A DNA stretch of 64,000 nt from Actinokineospora sp. NBRC 105648. GTDB taxonomy: Bacteria; Actinomycetota; Actinomycetes; Mycobacteriales; Pseudonocardiaceae. The first letter of the stretch is position 1, and every line of letters starts with the position of its first letter. Of this stretch, positions 27,921 through 35,754 are shown one piece after another. The notes below the pieces were generated by a model. It was given only the letters and a program-made list of their open reading frames with translations, was not told the DNA's origin and did no database searches. The DNA lies in contig NZ_BSTR01000010.1 of NCBI RefSeq assembly GCF_030269645.1, positions 62,001 to 126,000 on the forward strand, given 5' to 3'. A program made the position numbers and the translations under genes.

Positions 27921-29134
27921 GCGAGCCGGTGCTGGTCGTCCTCGGCGCGGGCGAGGAACAGGTGGTGCTCTACCGCGAGGCGCGGCGCCGGGGGCTGCGC
28001 ACCGTGGCGGTGGACATGCGGTCGGACCGGCCGGGGATCCCGCTGGCCGACGAGTTCCTCCTGCTGTCCACAACGGATGCCCCGGCGATCGCGTCCGCTT
28101 TGGACGGTCGGGACGTGGCGGGCGTGGTCTCCACCGCGGCCGACACCTGCCTGGCGTCCTGGCACGAGCTGTCCGTCCACTTCGGAACACCGTGGACCTA
28201 CCCGGCGACCGCGGCGGCGGTGTCGATGGACAAGTCGGCCTTCCACGACCTGGCCGCCTCGGTCGGCGTGCCGACCTACCGGTGGGCCCAGTCCGACGAC
28301 CTGGTGAGCCTGACCGAGTCCGCGCGGGGGATGCGGTTCCCGCTGGTGGTCAAGCCGACCGACGCCTCCGGGTGCCGCGGCGTGCTGCGCGTGGACTCGA
28401 TGTCCACTTTGGACCACGCGCTGGCCAACGCGGCGGCGTCCTCGCCGCGCGGGCAGGTGATCATCGAGGAGTACCTGGCGGGCGAGGACTACACCGTCAA
28501 CGTGTTCGTGCGGGCGGGCGAGCTCGCGCTCTCGGTGATCACCGAGAAGAACATCGCGCCCGGGCCGAGGTTCCTGATCGCCGGCCACACCGCGCCCGCG
28601 GACCTGCCCGCCGACGTCGAGGCCGCGCTGCTCGACGACGCCCTGCGGCTCTGCCTGGCGATGGGGCTGACCGACGGCCCGGCGAACTTCGACGTGATCA
28701 TCACCCCGGACGGCACCCGCTACACCCTCGAGGTGGGCGCGCGGATGTCGGGCAACGGCTTCCCGCAGCTGGCCAGGGCGATGGCCGGGGTCGACTGCGT
28801 TCGGGCCCTGGTCGACCTGGCGGTCGGCGAGCCGTTCTCGGTGCGGCCCGAGCACTCCAGGGTCGCCCGGCTGCACGTGCTGACCTCGCCGCTGGACGTG
28901 CCCGCGGAGCTGGTGTCGCTGGGCGACCTCGCCGAGGTGGCCGCGTTGCCGGTGGTGGACGCCGTCGACGTCTTCGCCGCGCCGGGCGACATCGTGCAGC
29001 CGTTCACCGAGGCGGGCCGCAAGCTCGGCTGGGTCGTGGTGAGCGTCGCCGACCGCGCGGACCTGCCCGCCGCGTTGGAGACCGCCCTGTCCGCGGTGGA
29101 CATCCGCCTGGAGCCCGCGGCCGTGTCAGTCTGA
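27917..29134 (+). CDS. ATP-grasp ligase (carbamoyl-phosphate-synthase L-like)
   Basis: 405 residues. The N-terminal Rossmann-like part EPVLVVLGAGEEQVVLYREA leads into an ATP-grasp core with MRFPLVVKPTDASGCRGVLR, the hinge IIEEYLAGEDYTVNVFV, and the magnesium-binding end GPANFDVIITPDGTRYTLEV with GARMSGN. Such enzymes join a carboxylate to an amine through an acyl phosphate, so it probably adds an amino acid or similar group to a sugar or peptide. GTG start overlaps the glycosyltransferase stop by four bases: the three genes are one coupled operon. Confidence 0.92.
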   Translation: MSEPVLVVLGAGEEQVVLYREARRRGLRTVAVDMRSDRPGIPLADEFLLLSTTDAPAIASALDGRDVAGVVSTAADTCLASWHELSVHFGTPWTYPATAAAVSMDKSAFHDLAASVGVPTYRWAQSDDLVSLTESARGMRFPLVVKPTDASGCRGVLRVDSMSTLDHALANAAASSPRGQVIIEEYLAGEDYTVNVFVRAGELALSVITEKNIAPGPRFLIAGHTAPADLPADVEAALLDDALRLCLAMGLTDGPANFDVIITPDGTRYTLEVGARMSGNGFPQLARAMAGVDCVRALVDLAVGEPFSVRPEHSRVARLHVLTSPLDVPAELVSLGDLAEVAALPVVDAVDVFAAPGDIVQPFTEAGRKLGWVVVSVADRADLPAALETALSAVDIRLEPAAVSV

Positions 29135-29195
29135 GCTGCCGCCGGCTCTCGGCCGGTCTTGGATCGCTGTCGGCCCGGGTCCCCTGTGCCCGGGC

Positions 29196-29500
29196 CGACT
29201 CCGCGCCCGTGTGGTTGGGGGTGGGTCGGTCCACCGTCACACGGGCGGTCGGCGAGATCCGTCCGATCCTGGCCGAGCGCGGATGCCGGGTCGGCGACTG
29301 CCCGGCGGCCGCGGACCTTGGCCGAGGTGGTCGACCACCTGGGCGCCACCGGGTCGGACGCGATCCCGTGGCGCCACCGGGGTACGGGTGCGTCGTCCCG
29401 CGGCGAACGCCGTCGACCGAGACCGGTTCGTCTCGAGCAAGAGCAGGCGGAACGCCGTCAAGACCACGATTGTCACCCTCACCCGCCACCCCGTGCGCCG
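29196..29500 (+). pseudogene. Transposase remnant, frameshifted
   Basis: Pieces of a DDE-type transposase appear in different frames: LGVGRSTVTRAVGEIRPILA (helix-turn-helix), TLAEVVDHLGATGSD, then VRRPAANAVDRDRFVSSKSR with NAVKTTIVT. They are collinear with transposases that have an N-terminal helix-turn-helix, but the catalytic domain is missing. The rest of the 517-bp gap (29135-29651) shows no intact gene. Confidence 0.65.
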
Positions 29501-29651
29501 CGACACCTCCGACCACACCGTCCGGGCCGTCGCCGCACCTCTGTCCGACCATCAGCACAGCGACCGCGCAACGCCACGGTGAACCGCCACAACCAGTCCA
29601 CGTCGTCGCGCGGCCCCACCCAACCAGGCACGAGGTCGTTAGGCTGGGCGC

Positions 29652-31217
29652 ATGCTGGACCTGCGGCTGACCAACGCCACCTTCCACACCATGGACCCCA
29701 CGCACCCGGTCGCCGGGCAGGTCGGGATCTGGGGTGGGCGGATCGTCGGGGTCGACGAGGCGGTCGCCGGGTTGCCCGCCCGGCGCGAGGTGGACCTCGG
29801 CGGGGCGACCGTGCTCCCCGGGTTCGTCGACGCGCACGTGCACCTGGCGTGGGCCGGTCTGCGCGCGGGCTCGGCGTCGGTCGCGCCCTGCGCGCGCGTT
29901 GACGACGTGCTCGCGGCCATCGCGGCCGCGGCGGGCGACGTCGGTGTGGGGGAGTGGCTTGACGTCGTCGGCTACGACCAGCGCCCGCTGGGCAGGCACC
30001 TCACCGCCGCCGAGCTCGACCGCGTGGCGCCGGGGCGCAAGGTGTTCGTGGTGCACGACTCGGGCCACGCGTGTGTCGTGAGCACCTCGGTGCTGGTCGG
30101 GTTGCCGCCGGATGTGTCGCACGACAACGGTTTCCTCGCCGAGGGCGGCATGGCGGCGGTGCGCGCGCTGCGCCAGCCGTACTCGCTCGACGAGCTCGTA
30201 GCGGCGATCATCCGGGCCGCGCGGACCTGTCTGGCCGAGGGGGTCACCACCGTCGCCGAGGCCGGGATCGGCGGCGGGCTGGTCAGCCACAGCCCGGTCG
30301 AGCTCGCCGCCTACCAGCGCGCCCGGTTGCCGGTGCGGGTGCGGCTGATGATCGCCGCCGCGATGCTGCGCGACCTCGGCGCGCACCCCGGCGACGGCCT
30401 CCCCCGGGCGATGGACCTGGGGCTGCACACCGGGTTCGGCGGCGACCGGCTCGGCGTCGGCGCGCTCAAGGTCTTCACCGACGGCGGCATGATGGCCCGC
30501 ACCGCCGCGCTGACCGCGCCCTACGCCGGATCCGACCACAGTGGACAGCTCTACGACGATCCGGACCGGCTCCGCGCGGTGGTCGTCGACGCCCACCGGG
30601 GCGGCTGGCAGCTGGCCGTGCACGCCATCGGCGACCGGGCCGTCGACCTCGCGCTGGACGCGTTCACCTTGGCGCAGAGGGACTTCCCGCGTTCCGGCAC
30701 GCGCCACCGGATCGAGCACGCGGGCCTGGTGCGGCCGGACCAGCTGCCGCGCTTCGCCGAACTCGGCGTGTCCGCGGTGGTGCAGCCCAACTTCCTCTAC
30801 TACCTCGGCGACGACTACGCCGACGTCATGGGCCCGGACCGCGCGGACTGGCTCTACCGCGGCAAGGGCTTCCTCGACCACGGGGTGCCGCTGGTCGGCA
30901 GCTCCGACCGACCGGTCACCGATGGCGCGCCGCTGCGGTCGATCCAGTTCATGGTCACCCGGCGCACCAGCACCGGCCGCGTCGTCGGCCCGGCCGAGGC
31001 GATCACGGTGCCCGAGGCGTTGCGCGCGTTCACCACCGCGGCGGCGCGGGCGTGCCTGGTGGAGGACAGCGTCGGCTCCATCACCGCGGGCAAGCTCGCC
31101 GACCTGGTCGTGCTCGGCGCCGACCCGCACACCGTGGACCCCGCGGCGATCGGCGACATCGAGGTGCGGGCGACCGCGGTGGGCGGCGAGATCGTCCACG
31201 GCACACCGCTCTGGTAG
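29652..31217 (+). CDS. YtcJ-like metal-dependent amidohydrolase
   Basis: 521 residues. The beta-barrel metal site has DAHVHL near residue 60, the lysine region GALKVFTDGGMMARTA, histidines in VHAIGDRAVDLALDAF and HRIEHAGLVRP, and the aspartate in GSSDRPVTDGAPL. N- and C-terminal strands form the composite domain. YtcJ-group enzymes hydrolyse formamides, amides or unknown esters. The enzyme is probably cytoplasmic. The ATG follows a weak ribosome site. No operon partners are evident. Confidence 0.93.
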   Translation: MLDLRLTNATFHTMDPTHPVAGQVGIWGGRIVGVDEAVAGLPARREVDLGGATVLPGFVDAHVHLAWAGLRAGSASVAPCARVDDVLAAIAAAAGDVGVGEWLDVVGYDQRPLGRHLTAAELDRVAPGRKVFVVHDSGHACVVSTSVLVGLPPDVSHDNGFLAEGGMAAVRALRQPYSLDELVAAIIRAARTCLAEGVTTVAEAGIGGGLVSHSPVELAAYQRARLPVRVRLMIAAAMLRDLGAHPGDGLPRAMDLGLHTGFGGDRLGVGALKVFTDGGMMARTAALTAPYAGSDHSGQLYDDPDRLRAVVVDAHRGGWQLAVHAIGDRAVDLALDAFTLAQRDFPRSGTRHRIEHAGLVRPDQLPRFAELGVSAVVQPNFLYYLGDDYADVMGPDRADWLYRGKGFLDHGVPLVGSSDRPVTDGAPLRSIQFMVTRRTSTGRVVGPAEAITVPEALRAFTTAAARACLVEDSVGSITAGKLADLVVLGADPHTVDPAAIGDIEVRATAVGGEIVHGTPLW

Positions 31218-31343
31218 CGCGGGCGCCGCGTCCGACTCTTTAGTGTCCACTTGTCCGCTGGGATCCTCCGCCTGCCCCGGTGGACGTAGGGTTGCACCGG
31301 GGGTTGTGAACCAGCAGGTGATCCGCCCCGGGGCGGATGGGCG

Positions 31344-31619
31344 GTGACCGTGGTGGGCGAGTCGCACCTTGGTGAGCCGGAGAGCCTGGACGCGCTGGCG
31401 GGCAGGGTCGCCCACGACCTCAACAACCTGCTGACCGTCATCACCAGTTTCGGGACCTTCGTCGCCGAGGAGATCAGCGCGGCCCAGCGCGACGGTTGCG
31501 CCCACCTCGACAACGCCCCGGCGGATGTGCAGAAGGTCCTCACGGCCGCCGAACGCGGCGCCGAGCTGACCGGCCAACTGCTGTCGCGGATCCCGCGCGC
31601 CGATACCGACGTGCGCTGA
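31344..31619 (+). CDS. Stand-alone histidine-kinase dimerisation (DHp) domain
   Basis: A 91-residue protein that is essentially one DHp helix pair: SLDALAGRVAHDLNNLLTVI, with the phospho-acceptor His24, then AAERGAELTGQLLSRIPRAD. It closely resembles residues 169-240 of the kinase encoded just downstream, and there is no ATP-binding domain. It could form heterodimers with that kinase, or act as a phosphotransfer intermediate or decoy; alternatively it is a decayed kinase. The GTG start has no strong ribosome site. It ends 49 bases before the kinase start, so it is likely in the same operon. Confidence 0.7.
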   Translation: MTVVGESHLGEPESLDALAGRVAHDLNNLLTVITSFGTFVAEEISAAQRDGCAHLDNAPADVQKVLTAAERGAELTGQLLSRIPRADTDVR

Positions 31620-31668
31620 CCGTCCTTCAAGGCGGCGGGTGCCGCATGGTGACGTCTGGAGATGGCTC

Positions 31669-33348
31669 ATGGTCGATTCGACGGGGAACGCACGGCGACG
31701 GGCGGGTCCGGCCGCCGGGGAACCCGCCCCGTGCGCGGTCATCGAGATGACGGGCGCGGGCGTCGTCAGCGGGTGGAACCCGGCCGCGGCGCTCCTGTAC
31801 GGCTACCGGGCCGAGGAAGTGGTCGGTACGCCCATCGATGTGCTCTTCCTCCCGACGGACCGGGTCAAGGAGGCGGCGTTGCGGCGGCGGATCAGCGCGG
31901 GTGGGCCCGCGGAGGGGCACGAGACCGAGCGGGTCCGCAAGGACGGGACCAGGGTCTGGGTGTCGTCGGTCGCGGAGTCCACGAAGCACCCGATGGGTGG
32001 CGGTGTCACCTCGATGTCGTGGGAGACAAGGGGACAGCACCACCCGGACCCGGCCGAGGCGCCCCGCGGCGCCGGGGAACCGGCCGAGGCGACCTCCGAC
32101 CCCGCGCGGTGCGACGACCGCGAGACCCAGGAGCGCAAGGAGTGGTCCCAGGCGCAGGCCCAGCGGTTGGAGAGCCTCGGTCAGCTCGCGGGTGGGGTCG
32201 CGCACGACTTCAACAACCTGCTCGCCGTGATCGTCAACTACGTCGCCTTCGTCGCCGAGGAGGTCGCCGCCGCGGGCCCGGACCCGGCCGGGCACCTGGC
32301 GGTGGCCAGCGCCGACCTCACCCAGATCGAGAAGGCCGCCGAACGGGCCGTGCGGCTCACCCACCAACTGCTCGTCTTCGCCCGGCGCGACGTCATCCGG
32401 CCGCAGGTCCTCGACCTCGACACCGTGATCACCACGGTGGAGGAGATGCTGCGCCAGACCCTGGGCGAGCACATCCACCTCGTCACCACGCTGGCCCCGG
32501 ACCTGTGGCCGGTGCTGGCCGATCCCGGTCAGTTGGAGCAGGTGCTGGTGAACCTCGCGGTCAACGCCCGCGACGCCATGCCCGAGGGCGGGACGTTGAC
32601 GATCGATACCGGCAACGTCACCGTCGACGCCGAGACCATCGCGGGCGGGTCGAAGGCGCGGCAGGGCCGCAATGTGCGGTTGCGCGTCAGCGACAGCGGC
32701 ACCGGGATGCCCGCCGAGGTCGCCCAGCGCGCCTTCGAGCCGTTCTTCACCACCAAGTCCGACAACGGCGGGACCGGCCTCGGCCTGGCCACCGTCTACG
32801 GCATCCTCACCCAGGCCGACGGGACCATCCGGATCTACTCCGAGCCCGGCACCGGGACGACCTTCACCATCATGCTGCCCGCCACCGCGGCGGCGGCGGC
32901 CCCGATCGTCGAACCGGTGCCCTACCAGCGGGCGCCCAAGGGCGAGACCGTCCTGGTCGTCGAGGACGAGGCGGCCCTGCGCGAGGTGACCAGGCGGATC
33001 TTCACCCGCAACGGCTACACGGTGATCACCGCCGCGAACGGCCCGGAGGCCCTCGACATCGCCGCCCGCCACCCGGGCGAGATCCACCTGCTGGTCACCG
33101 ACGTGGTCATGCCGCACCTGCTGGGCAAGGAGGTCGCGGAGCGGATGCGCTTGATCAGGCCGGGGATCGAGGTGATCTTCATGTCCGGTTACGCCCGGCC
33201 CGTCCTGGCCTCCCAGGGCAGGCTCGAACCCGGCGTGGCCCTGGTGGCGAAGCCGTTCTCCGAGGCCGACCTGATAGCGATGGCCGGGCGGGTGCTCAAC
33301 GGGCACTTCCGCGGGTTCGCGGCGGTCCAGGGACAAGCACCCGCCTGA
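31669..33348 (+). CDS. Hybrid histidine kinase (PAS-DHp-HATPase-receiver)
   Basis: 559-residue soluble sensor kinase. A PAS domain spans about 20-125 ([20 protein letters not shown]). The DHp domain has [20 protein letters not shown] with His179. The ATPase has the N box [14 protein letters not shown]1 [16 protein letters not shown] and G2 GTGLGLA. A C-terminal receiver has VVEDEA near 430, phospho-acceptor Asp478 in VTDVVMP and Lys528. The ATG at 31669 has GGAG seven bases upstream. No transmembrane helix is seen, so it senses a cytoplasmic signal, perhaps via PAS. It faces the KaiC-like/receiver operon. Confidence 0.95.
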   Translation: MVDSTGNARRRAGPAAGEPAPCAVIEMTGAGVVSGWNPAAALLYGYRAEEVVGTPIDVLFLPTDRVKEAALRRRISAGGPAEGHETERVRKDGTRVWVSSVAESTKHPMGGGVTSMSWETRGQHHPDPAEAPRGAGEPAEATSDPARCDDRETQERKEWSQAQAQRLESLGQLAGGVAHDFNNLLAVIVNYVAFVAEEVAAAGPDPAGHLAVASADLTQIEKAAERAVRLTHQLLVFARRDVIRPQVLDLDTVITTVEEMLRQTLGEHIHLVTTLAPDLWPVLADPGQLEQVLVNLAVNARDAMPEGGTLTIDTGNVTVDAETIAGGSKARQGRNVRLRVSDSGTGMPAEVAQRAFEPFFTTKSDNGGTGLGLATVYGILTQADGTIRIYSEPGTGTTFTIMLPATAAAAAPIVEPVPYQRAPKGETVLVVEDEAALREVTRRIFTRNGYTVITAANGPEALDIAARHPGEIHLLVTDVVMPHLLGKEVAERMRLIRPGIEVIFMSGYARPVLASQGRLEPGVALVAKPFSEADLIAMAGRVLNGHFRGFAAVQGQAPA

Positions 33349-33392
33349 CCGGCCCGCGCCGCCGGCGGGTGTCCGCCACCGCGGTCGGGCGT

Positions 33393-33430
33393 GACCGCCA
33401 CGGGCAGGCGCACCCGAGCCCGTGGCGGTC
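33393..33430. terminator. Bidirectional hairpin terminator
   Basis: Perfect 13-bp arms GACCGCCACGGGC and GCCCGTGGCGGTC, located between the convergent kinase and KaiC-like genes and touching the latter's stop. Confidence 0.8.
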
Positions 33431-34879
33431 TCACTCCGGGTGGGCGGGCCGCTGCGTGCGCAGGGCGGTCCACCCCAGCGTCCCCGTCACGTCGTCGAGC
33501 GGTCGGACCACGGCCATGCCGGTCGGACCGATGGCCAGCTCGTGCACCCGGGTGTCGTGCTTGCTCCGGCGCATCTTGAGCACGCTCAGCGCGCGCGTGA
33601 ACGAGGAGCCCGACTCGATGTAGCGCAGCAGGACCAGGTTGTGGAAGAGGAACATGACCGACCCGGCCTTGTCCTCGGGGGGACCGAGCGTCGTGGTCTC
33701 GCTGGTGATGATCACCGAGGCGCCCGCACCCCGGATCAGCCCGATCATGCCGCGCGCGTAGGCCGGGAACCGGGCCGCCTCGCGGACCGCGTCGACCATC
33801 TCGGCCAGGCTGTCGATGACGACGCGGCGGATCGAACCGGTCGCGAGGTAGTCGCGGACGTGGGCGGCCAGCAGGTCCAGGTCCAGCTCGCCGAGCGGGA
33901 TGTGGTGGATGGTCAGCTGCCCCCGGGCGACCGCCCCGGTGAAGTCCCAGCCGAACCCGGCGGCCATCCGGGCCAGCTGGTCGCCGGTGTCCTGGAAGGT
34001 GATGTAGAGGCACTCCTCACCCCGGGCGAGACCCTCGGCGACGAAGCCGAGGCAGAAGATCGTCTTGCCCACGCCGGGCGGTCCGACCAGCACGGTCGCC
34101 TCGCCCCCGCTGATCCCGCCGCCCATCAGCGGGTCCAGGCCGGTGACCCCGCTGCCGATCCGGCCGGAGATCGCCAGTGGTCCGGGCAGGTCGACCGTCT
34201 CGATGCGCGGGAACACCTCGAGCCCCCGGCCGCCGATGCGGAAGGTGTGCTTGCCCTCCAGGTGCTTGCGGCCGCGCATCTTGCGCACCCGCAGCCACCG
34301 GCGGTCGATGGGCTCGCGGAACTCGTAGGCGAGCTCCACCGTGCCGTCGGCGAGGGCGAACTCGATCCCGGTGTCCATGTCCGGCCCGCTGTACTCGCCG
34401 ATGAGCACCAGTGCGGTGTCGAAGTGGGCCAACCGGCTGGTCAGGTCGTAGAGCGCGCCGCGCAGGTCGTGCTCGCCCGCGAAGTCGCGCAGCACCTTGG
34501 CGCTGTCGACCACCACGACCGAGGGGTGCTCGAGGGCCACCTTGCGGACGATCTCGCTGACGACCGCCGCCAGCCCGCCCGCGTCGTCCTGCCGGATCAG
34601 CTCGCCCAGGTGCAGGTACTCGACCAGGGGGCCGAGGCTGTCGGCGGCGTAGAACGCGAACGGCTCCAGGTGCTCGACCACCTTGGTGTGCGGCTCGGAC
34701 AGCGTCGTGTAGTAGACCGCGTGCCGGTCGAGGGTCGCGTTGGCGAAGCAGATCTGCTGGCCCAGGATCGTCTTCCCGGTCCCGGGCGCGCCGGCCAGCA
34801 CGATCATCGCCCCGGGCCGGATGCCACCGCCGAGCACCTCGTCCAGGCCGCTCACCCCGGTCGAGAGCGGCGGGCTCAC
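33431..34879 (-). CDS. KaiC-like double-domain RecA ATPase
   Basis: 482 residues with two RecA/KaiC domains. Domain 1 starts STGVSGLDEVLGGGIRPG and has the Walker A GAPGTGKT at 30-37 and a Walker B region SVVVVDSAKVL. Domain 2 starts IGSGVTGLDPLMGGGISGG with Walker A GPPGVGKT and Walker B RRVVIDSLAEM. Cyanobacterial KaiC is a clock kinase, but outside cyanobacteria such proteins mostly serve as signalling ATPases next to histidine kinases and receivers, as here. GTG start, four-base overlap with the receiver gene upstream. No KaiA or KaiB is seen. Confidence 0.9.
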   Translation of the reverse strand: MSPPLSTGVSGLDEVLGGGIRPGAMIVLAGAPGTGKTILGQQICFANATLDRHAVYYTTLSEPHTKVVEHLEPFAFYAADSLGPLVEYLHLGELIRQDDAGGLAAVVSEIVRKVALEHPSVVVVDSAKVLRDFAGEHDLRGALYDLTSRLAHFDTALVLIGEYSGPDMDTGIEFALADGTVELAYEFREPIDRRWLRVRKMRGRKHLEGKHTFRIGGRGLEVFPRIETVDLPGPLAISGRIGSGVTGLDPLMGGGISGGEATVLVGPPGVGKTIFCLGFVAEGLARGEECLYITFQDTGDQLARMAAGFGWDFTGAVARGQLTIHHIPLGELDLDLLAAHVRDYLATGSIRRVVIDSLAEMVDAVREAARFPAYARGMIGLIRGAGASVIITSETTTLGPPEDKAGSVMFLFHNLVLLRYIESGSSFTRALSVLKMRRSKHDTRVHELAIGPTGMAVVRPLDDVTGTLGWTALRTQRPAHPE

Positions 34880-35232
34880 CGGGTCCTCGGCCGGGTCAGC
34901 AGGGCCTCGGCGGCGGCGATGATCGCCTGGCGCCGGTAGGGCTTGGTGACGGTCAGGTCGGCGAGGGTGGCCAGCTGGGGGTCGCCGGTGGCGGCGAGGA
35001 CCGGGATCCCGGCCGTGGCGGGGTCGGCACGCAGGTGTCGCATCAGGTCGACTCCGTCCATCACGGGCATCATCAGGTCGGTCACCACCAGGTCCGGTGC
35101 CGACTCGCGCACCCGCTCGAGGGCGTCGGCCCCGTGGCCCGCCTCCCGCACCTGGTGTCCCGCCTGCTCGAAGTAGTGCCGGAGGATGAACCTGAGGTCG
35201 GGCTCGTCGTCGACCACCAGAATCTTCGCCAT
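34876..35232 (-). CDS. Single-domain response regulator
   Basis: 118 residues, one receiver domain with no output domain: KILVVDDEPDLRFIL (acidic pair 8-9), phospho-acceptor Asp52 in VTDLMMPVMDG, and Lys97 in TVTKPYRR. Such CheY-like proteins act through protein contacts, here probably with the KaiC-like ATPase, whose start codon overlaps its stop. The likely phosphodonor is the convergent hybrid kinase. The ATG at 35230-35232 is the first start without a long non-family extension. Confidence 0.94.
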   Translation of the reverse strand: MAKILVVDDEPDLRFILRHYFEQAGHQVREAGHGADALERVRESAPDLVVTDLMMPVMDGVDLMRHLRADPATAGIPVLAATGDPQLATLADLTVTKPYRRQAIIAAAEALLTRPRTR

Positions 35233-35754
35233 GATGGTGTCGCCCTTTTCTGCCTCTGCGTTCTCGCCAGGCAGCCGACCGCAGGCCCCGGGGTGCCGGA
35301 ACGTCGCGTGAAACGGGTCGCGGGCGCGTACCGCAGCGGCGAAAAAATAAAAATTCTTCGACGAAAACTCGTGCTGGTCAGTATGTTCGGACTGTGCTGT
35401 CCAGTAAAGCCGGTTGATCTCGCCGAATCGAGATCTGCCCACTATTCAATCCGGTCGGGTAGACCTTCGCCCCGGTTGGTCAGGATGATCACTTCGACAC
35501 TACCCGTGGTGGCGCCGCCTTCGGGGCGGCTGCGATCGGGCGGGCGAGGGCGGCGGGGCGGGTGGTAGCGGTGGGCGTGCAGAACTGGTCAACGATATTT
35601 TCGCGGCTTTCCGGGCGGCAGAAATGAGAATTCCTCGACCATTACCCATATTTTCACGTTCGAGTGAGCTTTCGCGCCACTGGAGAATTTCACCTTAATG
35701 TCATGGGTCGTTGCAGGTTTACGGTCGCGGCGCGGCAAACTCAAGGTGGATAAA
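35233..35754. other. Gene-free divergent control region
   Basis: About 520 bp between the receiver gene (leftward) and the large surface-protein gene (rightward). It contains AT-rich patches (near 35340-35360 and 35590-35700) suited to promoters on both strands. No gene is supported. Confidence 0.5.

Noticed and set aside
33431-34879. Circadian clock kaiABC locus
   Set aside because: No kaiA or kaiB; the neighbours are a receiver and a histidine kinase, typical of non-clock KaiC-like ATPases.
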